A stretch of DNA of 5,002 nt from Cellvibrionales bacterium UBA2034 (GTDB lineage Bacteria > Pseudomonadota > Gammaproteobacteria > Pseudomonadales > UBA7239): positions 1 through 5,002 of the forward strand of contig DDBK01000063.1 of the NCBI GenBank assembly GCA_002333095.1, given 5' to 3'. Within the stretch, counting starts at the first letter, position 1, and every line of letters begins with the position of its first letter. The position numbers were made by a program, and so were the translations under genes. This document shows positions 1-5,002 of the stretch, piece after piece. The notes below the pieces were generated by a model. It did not search any database. It saw only the letters and a program-made list of their open reading frames with translations, and was not told the DNA's origin.

Positions 1-877
1 GGAGACTGCCGTTGATCACCGACGTCAGTAACACCGGACGACGCAACAACATCATCAATACAGAAATGCCGACTGCGCCTGCGCAGGCAGCGATATGGGT
101 ATTCAACAAAATTTTTCCGATAGACGCATCGGCTTTCAATGTTGAGCCACCATTGAAACCGAACCAACCGAACCAGAGAATGAATGCACCGAGCGCCACC
201 AGCGTGAGATTGTGGCCGGGAATGGCACGCGGCTCACCGTCTGGCCCGAAACGCCCGAGACGCGGACCAACAACAATAATGCCTGCCAGCGCACACCAGC
301 CACCAATAGAATGCACCACTGTTGAACCGGCAAAATCGATAAACCCTTTTTCTTTCAACCAACCTGTCGTGCCATACAAGCCGCCCCATGCCCAACTGCC
401 AAACACCGGATAAATGAGTCCGGTAATGATGCAGGCGCCGATGAGATAACCGGTGTAATGCGTGCGCTCGGCCATTGCACCACTGGCGATGGTGGTTGCA
501 GTGGCTGCAAACATCATCTGGAACAATAACTGCGAATAATCCCACTGGCTGAGATCATCTGGCATGAAGTGGTCAACGCCGAACCAACCACTCGGGTTAA
601 CGCCAAACATAATCCCGAAACCGATAAACCAGAAAACCAGGCTGCCATAACAGGCATCCATATAATTTTTCATGATGACATTGACGGTATTTTTTGCACG
701 CGCCATGCCGCTTTCCAGAAACGCAAAGCCGGCCTGCATAAGAAATACCAGCGCAGCCGTAATCACAACCCACGCGGTATCTACCGGTTCACGCCATGCT
801 TCTTGCTCGGCACACCATCCCGTAACGGGCACAATAAACAATAACGCACAGACAAGCAGACGAACCGGACGGCTCAT
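1..877 (-). CDS. amt: Ammonium transporter, Amt family (3' end outside window)
   Basis: This gene encodes an inner-membrane channel of the Amt/Mep/Rh family that brings ammonium/ammonia into the cell. The visible 292 residues start at the ATG read at 877-875, with AGAGGAG about 10 bases upstream. Residues 1-23 look like a cleavable signal peptide (cut near GWCA/EQE). They are followed by hydrophobic segments at roughly 35-57, 77-93, 115-133, 141-163, 183-205, 224-242 and 258-277. Family marks are QAGFAFLESG (48-57), GAMAER (133-138), the signature DFAGSTVVH (181-189) and GWFGFNGGS (237-245). By alignment to E. coli AmtB, D181, the first twin His H189, F123 and W164 of the outer gate and recruitment site, F241 and S245 are all kept. 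The second twin His and the C-terminal GlnK-binding tail lie beyond the window edge. No glnK is visible upstream. A sigma-54 promoter precedes the gene. The FAATATTIASG stretch resembles the longer cyanobacterial-type Amt group, some of which carry C-terminal signalling domains; this cannot be judged here. Confidence 0.95.
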   Translation of the reverse strand, partial: MSRPVRLLVCALLFIVPVTGWCAEQEAWREPVDTAWVVITAALVFLMQAGFAFLESGMARAKNTVNVIMKNYMDACYGSLVFWFIGFGIMFGVNPSGWFGVDHFMPDDLSQWDYSQLLFQMMFAATATTIASGAMAERTHYTGYLIGACIITGLIYPVFGSWAWGGLYGTTGWLKEKGFIDFAGSTVVHSIGGWCALAGIIVVGPRLGRFGPDGEPRAIPGHNLTLVALGAFILWFGWFGFNGGSTLKADASIGKILLNTHIAACAGAVGISVLMMLLRRPVLLTSVINGSL

Positions 878-919
878 AGCGGGTACTCCTCTACAACAAA
901 CGACAGCAATAACTTCTAC

Positions 920-935
920 AGCAATCCCCGTGCCA
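920..935 (-). promoter_or_regulatory. Sigma-54 (RpoN) promoter of amt
   Basis: Read on the minus strand, the sequence is TGGCACG, then GGGA, then TTGCT. It matches the sigma-54 consensus TGGCACG-N4-TTGCW at every specified position, with the invariant GG and GC doublets in correct spacing. Transcription would start near 909-910, leaving a leader of about 32 bases that contains the amt ribosome binding site. The position directly in front of an ammonium transporter fits nitrogen-limitation control through NtrC and RpoN. Confidence 0.9.
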
Positions 936-986
936 TGCTTTATCTACCTGTAAAAACAGCTTTTTTTCACGCGCTGCGTCACAAAA

Positions 987-1003
987 TGCACAACGACAGT
1001 GCG
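987..1003. promoter_or_regulatory. NtrC-like dyad upstream of amt
   Basis: The 17-base element TGCACAACGACAGTGCG has the GCAC-N7-GTGC symmetry of NtrC enhancer sites (consensus about TGCACC-N5-GGTGCA). The inner C/G of each arm and the last base do not match. Its centre lies about 85 bases upstream of the predicted sigma-54 start, somewhat close for an enhancer but workable. Only one good site is seen; NtrC usually binds paired sites. The assignment is inferred from motif plus context. Confidence 0.5.
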
Positions 1004-1056
1004 TGCGCGCACCGCATCAGCACCACAATCCTTTAATAAACGGTTACGATGCCCCG

Positions 1057-1839
1057 ATGATTGAGCGCGATTCCATCTGGGGACATTTTCTTGCCGGCAA
1101 ACCGTTTGTTAAACGGGATGGCCAACAACTGACCCTGCAGTTCAGCCCGGCCAGCATCCAGAGCCAGTTCTGCCTGGATGAACCGGATCGCCTGCAACTG
1201 GGGTATACCCGCACACTATTGGGCTTTCTGTTATTCGTGCAACAACCGCGCAATATCCTGATGATCGGGCTCGGCGGCGGTTCGTTGCCCAGATATTGTT
1301 ACAACGCCTTGCCAGACGCACAGCTGGCTGTCGTGGAAATCAATGCTGATGTCATCGCACTGCGGGACACATTTATGGTGCCGCAAGACAACGAGCGTTT
1401 CATCGTGCATTGTGATGACGGCGCCATTCATGTATCAAACATTGCCGGCACGCAAGATGTCATTGTGGTGGACGGTTTTGATGTGGGCGGACAAGCACCC
1501 AGCTTGTGCACAGAAGCATTTTACCAGGACTGTTATAACGCACTCACTGACAACGGCGTGATGGCGGTTAACCTGTCTGAGAATGCCAAGCAACACAGCA
1601 CCTTTATATATCGTATGCGACGGGTTTTTTCGGATGCTGTCTTTGTGGTGGCAGCCGAAGACTGCACCAACAAAGTGGTATTCGCCATCAAGAAATCATC
1701 TGGCACTGCCAGCGCCCATCTGTTTTCAGAAAAATCGCTGCTCGCGCAAGCTGCCCTTCTTGATAAACAACATCCGGTGTCTTTCCGGCAAATCGTTGAG
1801 CGCATGTCAATGAATCGCCATAACCATTTGCCAGACTGA
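1057..1839 (+). CDS. Spermidine synthase-like protein (aminopropyltransferase fold)
   Basis: A cytosolic protein of about 260 residues with the Rossmann fold of spermidine/spermine synthases, which normally transfer an aminopropyl group from decarboxylated SAM to a diamine. Numbered from the ATG at 1057, it has a short N-terminal beta region with the family IQSQ element (34-37), the nucleotide motif IGLGGGSLPRY (70-80), VVEIN (92-96) with the ribose-binding acid, DDG (120-122), and VVDGFD (137-142), which aligns with the catalytic DxTD of SpeE. FYQDC (155-159) then matches FYxxC of SpeE. The GGGDG of true spermidine synthases is GGGSL here, so the amine-binding Asp is lost. The substrate is therefore uncertain and could even be another methyltransferase-like substrate. 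An in-frame GTG at 1003 would add 18 residues, but it lacks a ribosome binding site and overlaps the NtrC-like dyad. The ATG has only a weak site too, yet places MIERDSIWG at the N-terminus, as I expect for this family. No convincing promoter was seen. The gene is divergent from amt and convergent with htpX. Confidence 0.85.
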   Translation: MIERDSIWGHFLAGKPFVKRDGQQLTLQFSPASIQSQFCLDEPDRLQLGYTRTLLGFLLFVQQPRNILMIGLGGGSLPRYCYNALPDAQLAVVEINADVIALRDTFMVPQDNERFIVHCDDGAIHVSNIAGTQDVIVVDGFDVGGQAPSLCTEAFYQDCYNALTDNGVMAVNLSENAKQHSTFIYRMRRVFSDAVFVVAAEDCTNKVVFAIKKSSGTASAHLFSEKSLLAQAALLDKQHPVSFRQIVERMSMNRHNHLPD

Positions 1840-1845
1840 CAGGCC

Positions 1846-1871
1846 AAAAAAAACGGGCGCGAGGCCCGTTT
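1846..1871 (-). terminator. Rho-independent terminator of htpX, probably bidirectional
   Basis: AAACGGGC (1851-1858) and GCCCGTTT (1864-1871) form a perfect 8-bp stem around a 5-base loop. On the minus strand the stem runs into eight consecutive T, which is a strong intrinsic terminator about 25 bases after the htpX stop. On the plus strand the stem is followed only by TTTCTAAC, so it should end the spermidine synthase-like transcript (stop at 1839) less efficiently. Confidence 0.9.
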
Positions 1872-1895
1872 CTAACACTTCAGGAAAATCCCGCC

Positions 1896-2750
1896 TCAGA
1901 AAGACGCGGTATTACGCAATGCCTCAATGCGTTTTTCCAGCGGCGGATGGCTCATGAACAACTCGCCCATGGTTTTCTTGCCGTTGATACCGAACGCCGT
2001 GAGCTGGCCTTGCAATGTACTTTCATGCGACATTTTCAGGCGCTCCAGTGCTGCAATCATTTTTTCGCGACCTGCGAGACGCGCACCACCTGCATCCGCA
2101 CGGTATTCACGTTGGCGCGAGAACCACGCAACAATTGTGCTAGCCAGGATTCCAAACACCATCTCCAGGGCAAACACCGTGGCCATGTAAGCAAATGCAC
2201 CACGCTCACGGTCACCAATCACTGAGGCGATAATCCGTGCAAGAAAAATCACGAAGGTGTTCACAACACCTTGTATCAACGTCAATGTCACCATATCGCC
2301 ATTCGCCACGTGGCTCACTTCATGGCCCAACACGGCTTCCGCTTCTTCGCGGCTCATGCTGTTGATCAGGCCCGTGGACACAGCGACCAATGCCTTGTTG
2401 CGGTTCATGCCTGTTGCGAACGCATTCACATCCGGCGAATCATAAATAGCCACGTCCGGCATGCCGATGCCCGCATCGCGCGCTTGCCTTTTTACTGTAT
2501 CGACCAACCAGATTTCAGTCGGGCTGCGCGGTTGCTCGATGATTTGTGCACCGGTAGAACGCAGCGCCATCCACTTGGAAATAGCCAGTGAAATCACTGA
2601 ACCACCCATGCCAAACACGAAGGCCAGCAGCAGCAAACCGCCCGTGCTGTTTCGCGACAGACCCAGATAGGATTGCAAAACGCTGAGCACAATACCCAAC
2701 ACCAGCACCACAGCCAGGTTGGTCATTAAAAACAGAGCGATACGTTTCAT
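1896..2750 (-). CDS. htpX: Heat-shock membrane zinc metalloprotease HtpX
   Basis: HtpX is an M48-family zinc protease of the inner membrane with its active site facing the cytoplasm. In E. coli it takes part in membrane-protein quality control together with FtsH. The 284 residues are close to the usual length (E. coli has 293). Two hydrophobic helices lie at about 4-27 and 36-58, and two more weakly hydrophobic ones at about 155-178 and 188-209. The zinc motif HEVSH is at 143-147 within [12 protein letters not shown]. The third zinc ligand is E215 in [11 protein letters not shown]. The C-terminal [15 protein letters not shown] (265-279) is the typical HtpX/M48 ending. The ATG is well fixed by GAGAGGAG 6 or so bases upstream. 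It is preceded by a sigma-32 promoter and followed by a strong terminator. The truncated haemoglobin gene lies 143 bases upstream on the same strand. All catalytic residues are present. Confidence 0.97.
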   Translation of the reverse strand: MKRIALFLMTNLAVVLVLGIVLSVLQSYLGLSRNSTGGLLLLAFVFGMGGSVISLAISKWMALRSTGAQIIEQPRSPTEIWLVDTVKRQARDAGIGMPDVAIYDSPDVNAFATGMNRNKALVAVSTGLINSMSREEAEAVLGHEVSHVANGDMVTLTLIQGVVNTFVIFLARIIASVIGDRERGAFAYMATVFALEMVFGILASTIVAWFSRQREYRADAGGARLAGREKMIAALERLKMSHESTLQGQLTAFGINGKKTMGELFMSHPPLEKRIEALRNTASF

Positions 2751-2781
2751 AGGACTCCTCTCAGATCATCATCCACTACGG

Positions 2782-2810
2782 ATATGGGGTACACCCGGAT
2801 TGTTTGCAAG
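2782..2810 (-). promoter_or_regulatory. Sigma-32 (RpoH) heat-shock promoter of htpX
   Basis: On the minus strand CTTGCAA (2810-2804) and CCCCATAT (2789-2782) are separated by 14 bases. The sigma-32 consensus is CTTGAAA with CCCCATNT at a spacing of about 11-16, so the -10 is perfect and the -35 differs at two positions at most. Initiation near 2775 gives a leader of about 25 bases containing the htpX ribosome binding site. htpX belongs to the sigma-32 regulon in E. coli, so motif and gene agree. Confidence 0.85.
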
Positions 2811-2893
2811 TGGTAAAGCCACATTAACAAATTTTTCCGACTGTAACACTAGGACAATTAAATCGGCTGGAGTTCCCTACGTAGAATCCGCGA

Positions 2894-3268
2894 TCAGCGG
2901 TTAAGCACATCGTCCTTCACGCTGAACGCAATGCCGGCTACTTCAGCGATATCACTATCGCCTGCACCAAGCTCCTTCAGGGTAGCCGCCAGGTTTTCTA
3001 GCACGGCATCAAAATGGGATTCATTCAGCGCAAGATGGGCGTGACCGGCGCGCATATCGCGGCCGCTGTAGTGATGGGGACCACCAAACGCCATAGTCAG
3101 GAACGCTTTCTGTTTGTTGGCCTGGGCCACCATGTCCAGATTGTCAAAAAAGTGGCTGATGCGTTCATCGGCCATCACCTTGCCGTAAAAAATATCGACA
3201 GCTGCATTGACGGCGGCTTCCCCACCAAGACGTTCGTACAATGTGCTTATAGCTTTCTCTGTGCTCAT
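2894..3268 (-). CDS. Group I truncated haemoglobin (trHbN/GlbN-like)
   Basis: A 124-residue cytosolic haem protein with the 2-on-2 globin fold. Group I members bind oxygen and often oxidise nitric oxide to nitrate. The family pattern is clear: LYERLGG (10-16), FYGKVMAD (27-34), DM..Q..KQKAFL (45-57), AFGGP (60-64), YSGRDMRAGH (67-76), HFDAV (85-89), and a C-terminal DDVLN. By alignment to Synechocystis GlbN and Mycobacterium trHbN, the proximal haem ligand is H76 (F8), the distal Tyr is Y28 (B10), E7 is Q49 and E11 is Q53. The E10 position, His in Synechocystis GlbN where it ligates the haem iron, is K52 here. The ATG has GGGGAG about 6 bases upstream. The gene follows the pilTU terminator, has its own promoter with an NsrR-like palindrome, and precedes htpX. 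A role in nitric oxide detoxification is inferred from the family and this site, not shown. Confidence 0.95.
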   Translation of the reverse strand: MSTEKAISTLYERLGGEAAVNAAVDIFYGKVMADERISHFFDNLDMVAQANKQKAFLTMAFGGPHHYSGRDMRAGHAHLALNESHFDAVLENLAATLKELGAGDSDIAEVAGIAFSVKDDVLNR

Positions 3269-3294
3269 GGCTTTCTCCCCAGACTGGCTTCTTT

Positions 3295-3317
3295 AAGATA
3301 TAAAAATAATATATCTT
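3295..3317. promoter_or_regulatory. NsrR-like palindrome at the globin promoter
   Basis: A 23-bp AT-rich inverted repeat has left arm AAGATATAAAA, one central A, and right arm TAATATATCTT. The outer eight bases of the arms are perfectly complementary. The known NsrR site is two AAGATGYATTT arms inverted around one base, so length, spacing and the AAGAT ends match, while the inner positions are poorer and the G at position 6 is A. It covers the -10 element and predicted start of the globin gene, a usual position for a repressor. NsrR is an iron-sulphur repressor released by nitric oxide. AT-richness makes a chance palindrome possible. Confidence 0.55.
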
Positions 3318-3334
3318 TAAATCCGCCAACACAA
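3306..3334 (-). promoter_or_regulatory. Sigma-70-like promoter of the globin gene
   Basis: On the minus strand TTGTGT (3334-3329) and TATTAT (3311-3306) are exactly 17 bases apart. The -10 matches TATAAT at five of six bases and the -35 matches TTGACA at three of six, which suggests a promoter of moderate strength. Initiation near 3299 gives a leader of about 31 bases with the GGGGAG ribosome binding site. It starts just after the tail of the pilU terminator. Confidence 0.5.
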
Positions 3335-3339
3335 GGCCT

Positions 3340-3369
3340 GAAAACACAAATGCAGGCCGGAGCCTGCAT
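3340..3369 (-). terminator. Rho-independent terminator of pilTU
   Basis: ATGCAGGC (3350-3357) and GCCTGCAT (3362-3369) pair perfectly as an 8-bp stem around a 4-base loop. On the minus strand the stem is followed by TTTGTGTTTTC, an interrupted U-tract, 28 bases after the pilU stop. The plus-strand side is not T-rich, so the terminator points toward transcripts coming from pilU. It insulates the globin gene from the pilus operon. Confidence 0.75.
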
Positions 3370-3397
3370 CTGGATGAAACACCTGCAAACGGCGGGA

Positions 3398-4546
3398 TTA
3401 ACGGCGACGGATCAAACCGCTGTTTTTCTGGTCATCCTCGGTTTGCTCCAGACTGAAACCGCCCGCGGTACCCAGCGCAGAATCTTCTTGCGCGAGTTTG
3501 ATCATCAAGCGCAGGTCATTCGGCGAATCGGCATGCAACAAGGCATCCTGGTAAGTAATCTCGCCCGCCTCGTACAACGTGAACAATGCCTGGTCAAATG
3601 TCTGCATACCGAGTTCGCTGGATTTTTTCATCAGCTCCTTCAAGCCATGTACTTCAGCTTTGCGGATCATGTCCGACGCCAGTGGTGTGTTCAGCAACAC
3701 TTCGATAACCGCGCGGCGTCCATTGCCATCCGGCGTGGGCACCAGTTGCTGCGCAACGATGGCTTTCAGGTTCAGCGACAAATCCATCCAGAGTTGGCTG
3801 TGGCGGTCTGCCGGGAAGAAGTGGATGATACGGTCCAGCGCCTGGTTGGCATTGTTCGCGTGCAATGTGCAAAGGCACAAGTGACCGGTTTCAGCAAATG
3901 CTATCGCGTGATCCATCGTTTCGCGCGAACGCACCTCGCCGATGAGGATAACGTCCGGCGCCTGACGCAATGTATTCTTCAGCGCGACTTCAAAGGATTC
4001 TGTATCGATACCCACTTCACGCTGTGTCACGATGCAGCCTGCGTGCTGATGGATAAATTCAATAGGATCTTCAATCGTGATGATGTGGCCTTTTGAGTTA
4101 CGGTTGCGATGGCCAATCATGGCAGCGAGCGATGTGGATTTACCAGTACCGGTTGCGCCTACAAAAATAACAAGGCCGCGCTTGGTCATCGCCAGTTCCT
4201 TGATGATCTCCGGCAAGGCCAGGTCATCCACCTGCGGAATCTTGGTTTCAATCCGGCGCAACACTGCGCCGGCAAGGTTGCGCTGGTAAAATGCATTGGC
4301 ACGGAAACGGCCGATGCCGCGCGCTGATACCGCAAAGTTCAGCTCCAGCGTGCGCTGGAATTCCTCGCGCTGTTTGTCATTCATCAAACCCAATACCACT
4401 TCTCGCGTTAACTCTGGCGTGAGGGGCGTGTTGGTGACTGGAACCACTTTTCCGTTCAGTTTGATGGAAGGCGGAATACCTGCTGTAAGAAAAAGATCCG
4501 ACGCGCCTTTTTCTACCATCAGTGAGAGTAACTTGCTGATATCCAT
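3398..4546 (-). CDS. pilU: Type IV pilus retraction ATPase PilU
   Basis: PilU is a cytoplasmic hexameric ATPase of the secretion superfamily (GspE/PilT). It works with PilT at the base of the type IV pilus to drive retraction for twitching motility. The 382 residues match the usual length. An N-terminal PAS-like domain (about 1-100) precedes the RecA-like core with Walker A GATGTGKST (130-138), Asp box IITIEDPIEF (155-164), Walker B-type VILIGEVRSRE (199-209) and His box AETGHLCLCTLHAN (218-231). PilU rather than PilT identity comes from the C-terminal extension of about 40 residues (340-382), from SARGIGRFR (74-82), and from the loss of the AIRNLIRE motif, which reads LASDMIRK at 289-296. 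The ATG at 4546-4544 has a weak AGCAGG site, about 9 bases upstream. It lies 34 bases after pilT with no terminator between, so the two are co-transcribed. The transcript ends at the hairpin near 3340-3369. All ATPase motifs are intact. Confidence 0.97.
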   Translation of the reverse strand: MDISKLLSLMVEKGASDLFLTAGIPPSIKLNGKVVPVTNTPLTPELTREVVLGLMNDKQREEFQRTLELNFAVSARGIGRFRANAFYQRNLAGAVLRRIETKIPQVDDLALPEIIKELAMTKRGLVIFVGATGTGKSTSLAAMIGHRNRNSKGHIITIEDPIEFIHQHAGCIVTQREVGIDTESFEVALKNTLRQAPDVILIGEVRSRETMDHAIAFAETGHLCLCTLHANNANQALDRIIHFFPADRHSQLWMDLSLNLKAIVAQQLVPTPDGNGRRAVIEVLLNTPLASDMIRKAEVHGLKELMKKSSELGMQTFDQALFTLYEAGEITYQDALLHADSPNDLRLMIKLAQEDSALGTAGGFSLEQTEDDQKNSGLIRRR

Positions 4547-4580
4547 TATTCAGATGCCTGCTAAAAGTTTTCGGGATGTG

Positions 4581-5002
4581 TCAGAAATTTTCTGGCACTT
4601 TGGCTTTCTCACGCGCTGCGTCACGTGAAATCAGGCCTTTTGATACCATGTTGGCCAGACACTGGTCCAGCGTCTGCATGCCAATGGAACCGCCTGTCTG
4701 TATCGCAGAATACATTTGTGCAATCTTGTCTTCACGGATCAGGTTACGGATCGCTGCGGTGCCGCGCATGATTTCGTGTGCAGCCACACGGCCACCACCG
4801 TTTTTCTTCAGCAGCGTCTGGGAAACAACACCCTGCAATGATTCCGACAACATCGAACGCACCATGGATTTTTCTTCCGCGGGGAAAACGTCGACCACAC
4901 GGTCAATTGTCTTGGCCGCTGAAGTGGTGTGCAGCGTGCCGAATACCAAGTGACCGGTTTCTGCAGCGGTCAACGCCAGACGGATGGTTTCAAGGTCACG
5001 CA
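4581..5002 (-). CDS. pilT: Type IV pilus retraction ATPase PilT (C-terminal part; 5' end outside window)
   Basis: PilT is the main retraction motor of the type IV pilus, a hexameric ATPase at the cytoplasmic face of the inner membrane. Only the last 139 complete codons are present, beginning at RDLETIRLAL, directly after the point where the Walker B GEMRD motif would sit. Visible are the His box AETGHLVFGTLH (13-24 of the fragment), TIDRVVDVFP (31-40), the PilT-specific AIRNLIRE motif (83-90) needed for retraction in studied homologues, GMQTLDQCL (107-115), and the typical ending AREKAKVPENF. The sequence is nearly that of Pseudomonas PilT from memory. The missing part should hold the PAS-like domain and Walker A. 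The gene ends in TGA at 4583-4581 and is followed 34 bases later by pilU on the same strand. Confidence 0.97.
   Translation of the reverse strand, partial: RDLETIRLALTAAETGHLVFGTLHTTSAAKTIDRVVDVFPAEEKSMVRSMLSESLQGVVSQTLLKKNGGGRVAAHEIMRGTAAIRNLIREDKIAQMYSAIQTGGSIGMQTLDQCLANMVSKGLISRDAAREKAKVPENF

Noticed and set aside
12..413. Plus-strand open frame opposite amt
   Set aside because: The minus strand reads as a well-conserved Amt protein throughout; the plus frame is proline-rich and unlike any family.
948..967. CTGT-AAAA-ACAG followed by seven T, resembling a terminator on the plus strand
   Set aside because: The stem is only 4 bp of mixed pairs and no gene ends just upstream on the plus strand.
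2810..2822. GTGG-TAAAG-CCAC palindrome just upstream of the htpX -35
   Set aside because: Arms of only 4 bases and no known operator match; likely chance.
2870..2901. Short inverted repeats after the globin stop (CCGC/GCGG and CTACGTAG)
   Set aside because: Stems of 4 bp without a T-tract; not a credible terminator.
2719..2904. 61-codon plus-strand open frame across the htpX upstream region
   Set aside because: It starts inside htpX, overlaps the sigma-32 promoter and has no recognisable features.
3014..4096. A 360-codon open frame on the plus strand antisense to pilU and the globin gene
   Set aside because: It lies opposite two clearly recognised genes, has no family resemblance and no ribosome binding site; it is a by-product of their codon use.

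Overview
The window looks like ordinary chromosomal DNA of a gammaproteobacterium of moderate GC. The PilT and PilU proteins are closely Pseudomonas-like, and the promoters match sigma-54 and sigma-32 consensus elements. A Cellvibrionaceae-type relative is my guess from general sequence character, not a proven assignment. I see no phage, insertion sequence, CRISPR array, tRNA or rRNA.

Layout. Bases 1-877 (minus) hold the first 292 codons of an Amt-family ammonium transporter whose 3' end lies outside the window. It is divergent from a spermidine synthase-like gene (plus, 1057-1839). The 179-base gap between them carries a perfect sigma-54 -24/-12 promoter for amt and an NtrC-like dyad. The spermidine synthase-like gene converges on htpX (minus, 2750-1896), and a strong hairpin terminator separates them. 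Upstream of htpX on the same strand are a group I truncated haemoglobin (3268-2894), then pilU (4546-3398) and the 3' part of pilT (5002-4581).

How the genes relate. pilT-pilU form an operon for type IV pilus retraction, closed by a hairpin terminator at about 3340-3369. The globin has its own sigma-70-like promoter, and a 23-bp AT-rich palindrome with the 11-1-11 layout of NsrR sites covers the -10 element. This suggests control by nitric oxide. htpX has a sigma-32 (heat shock) promoter close to consensus. No convincing terminator separates the globin from htpX, so some readthrough is possible. The main interest of the window is regulatory: three neighbouring transcription units appear to respond to nitrogen limitation, nitrosative stress and heat or envelope stress. 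I did not find a new multi-gene system.
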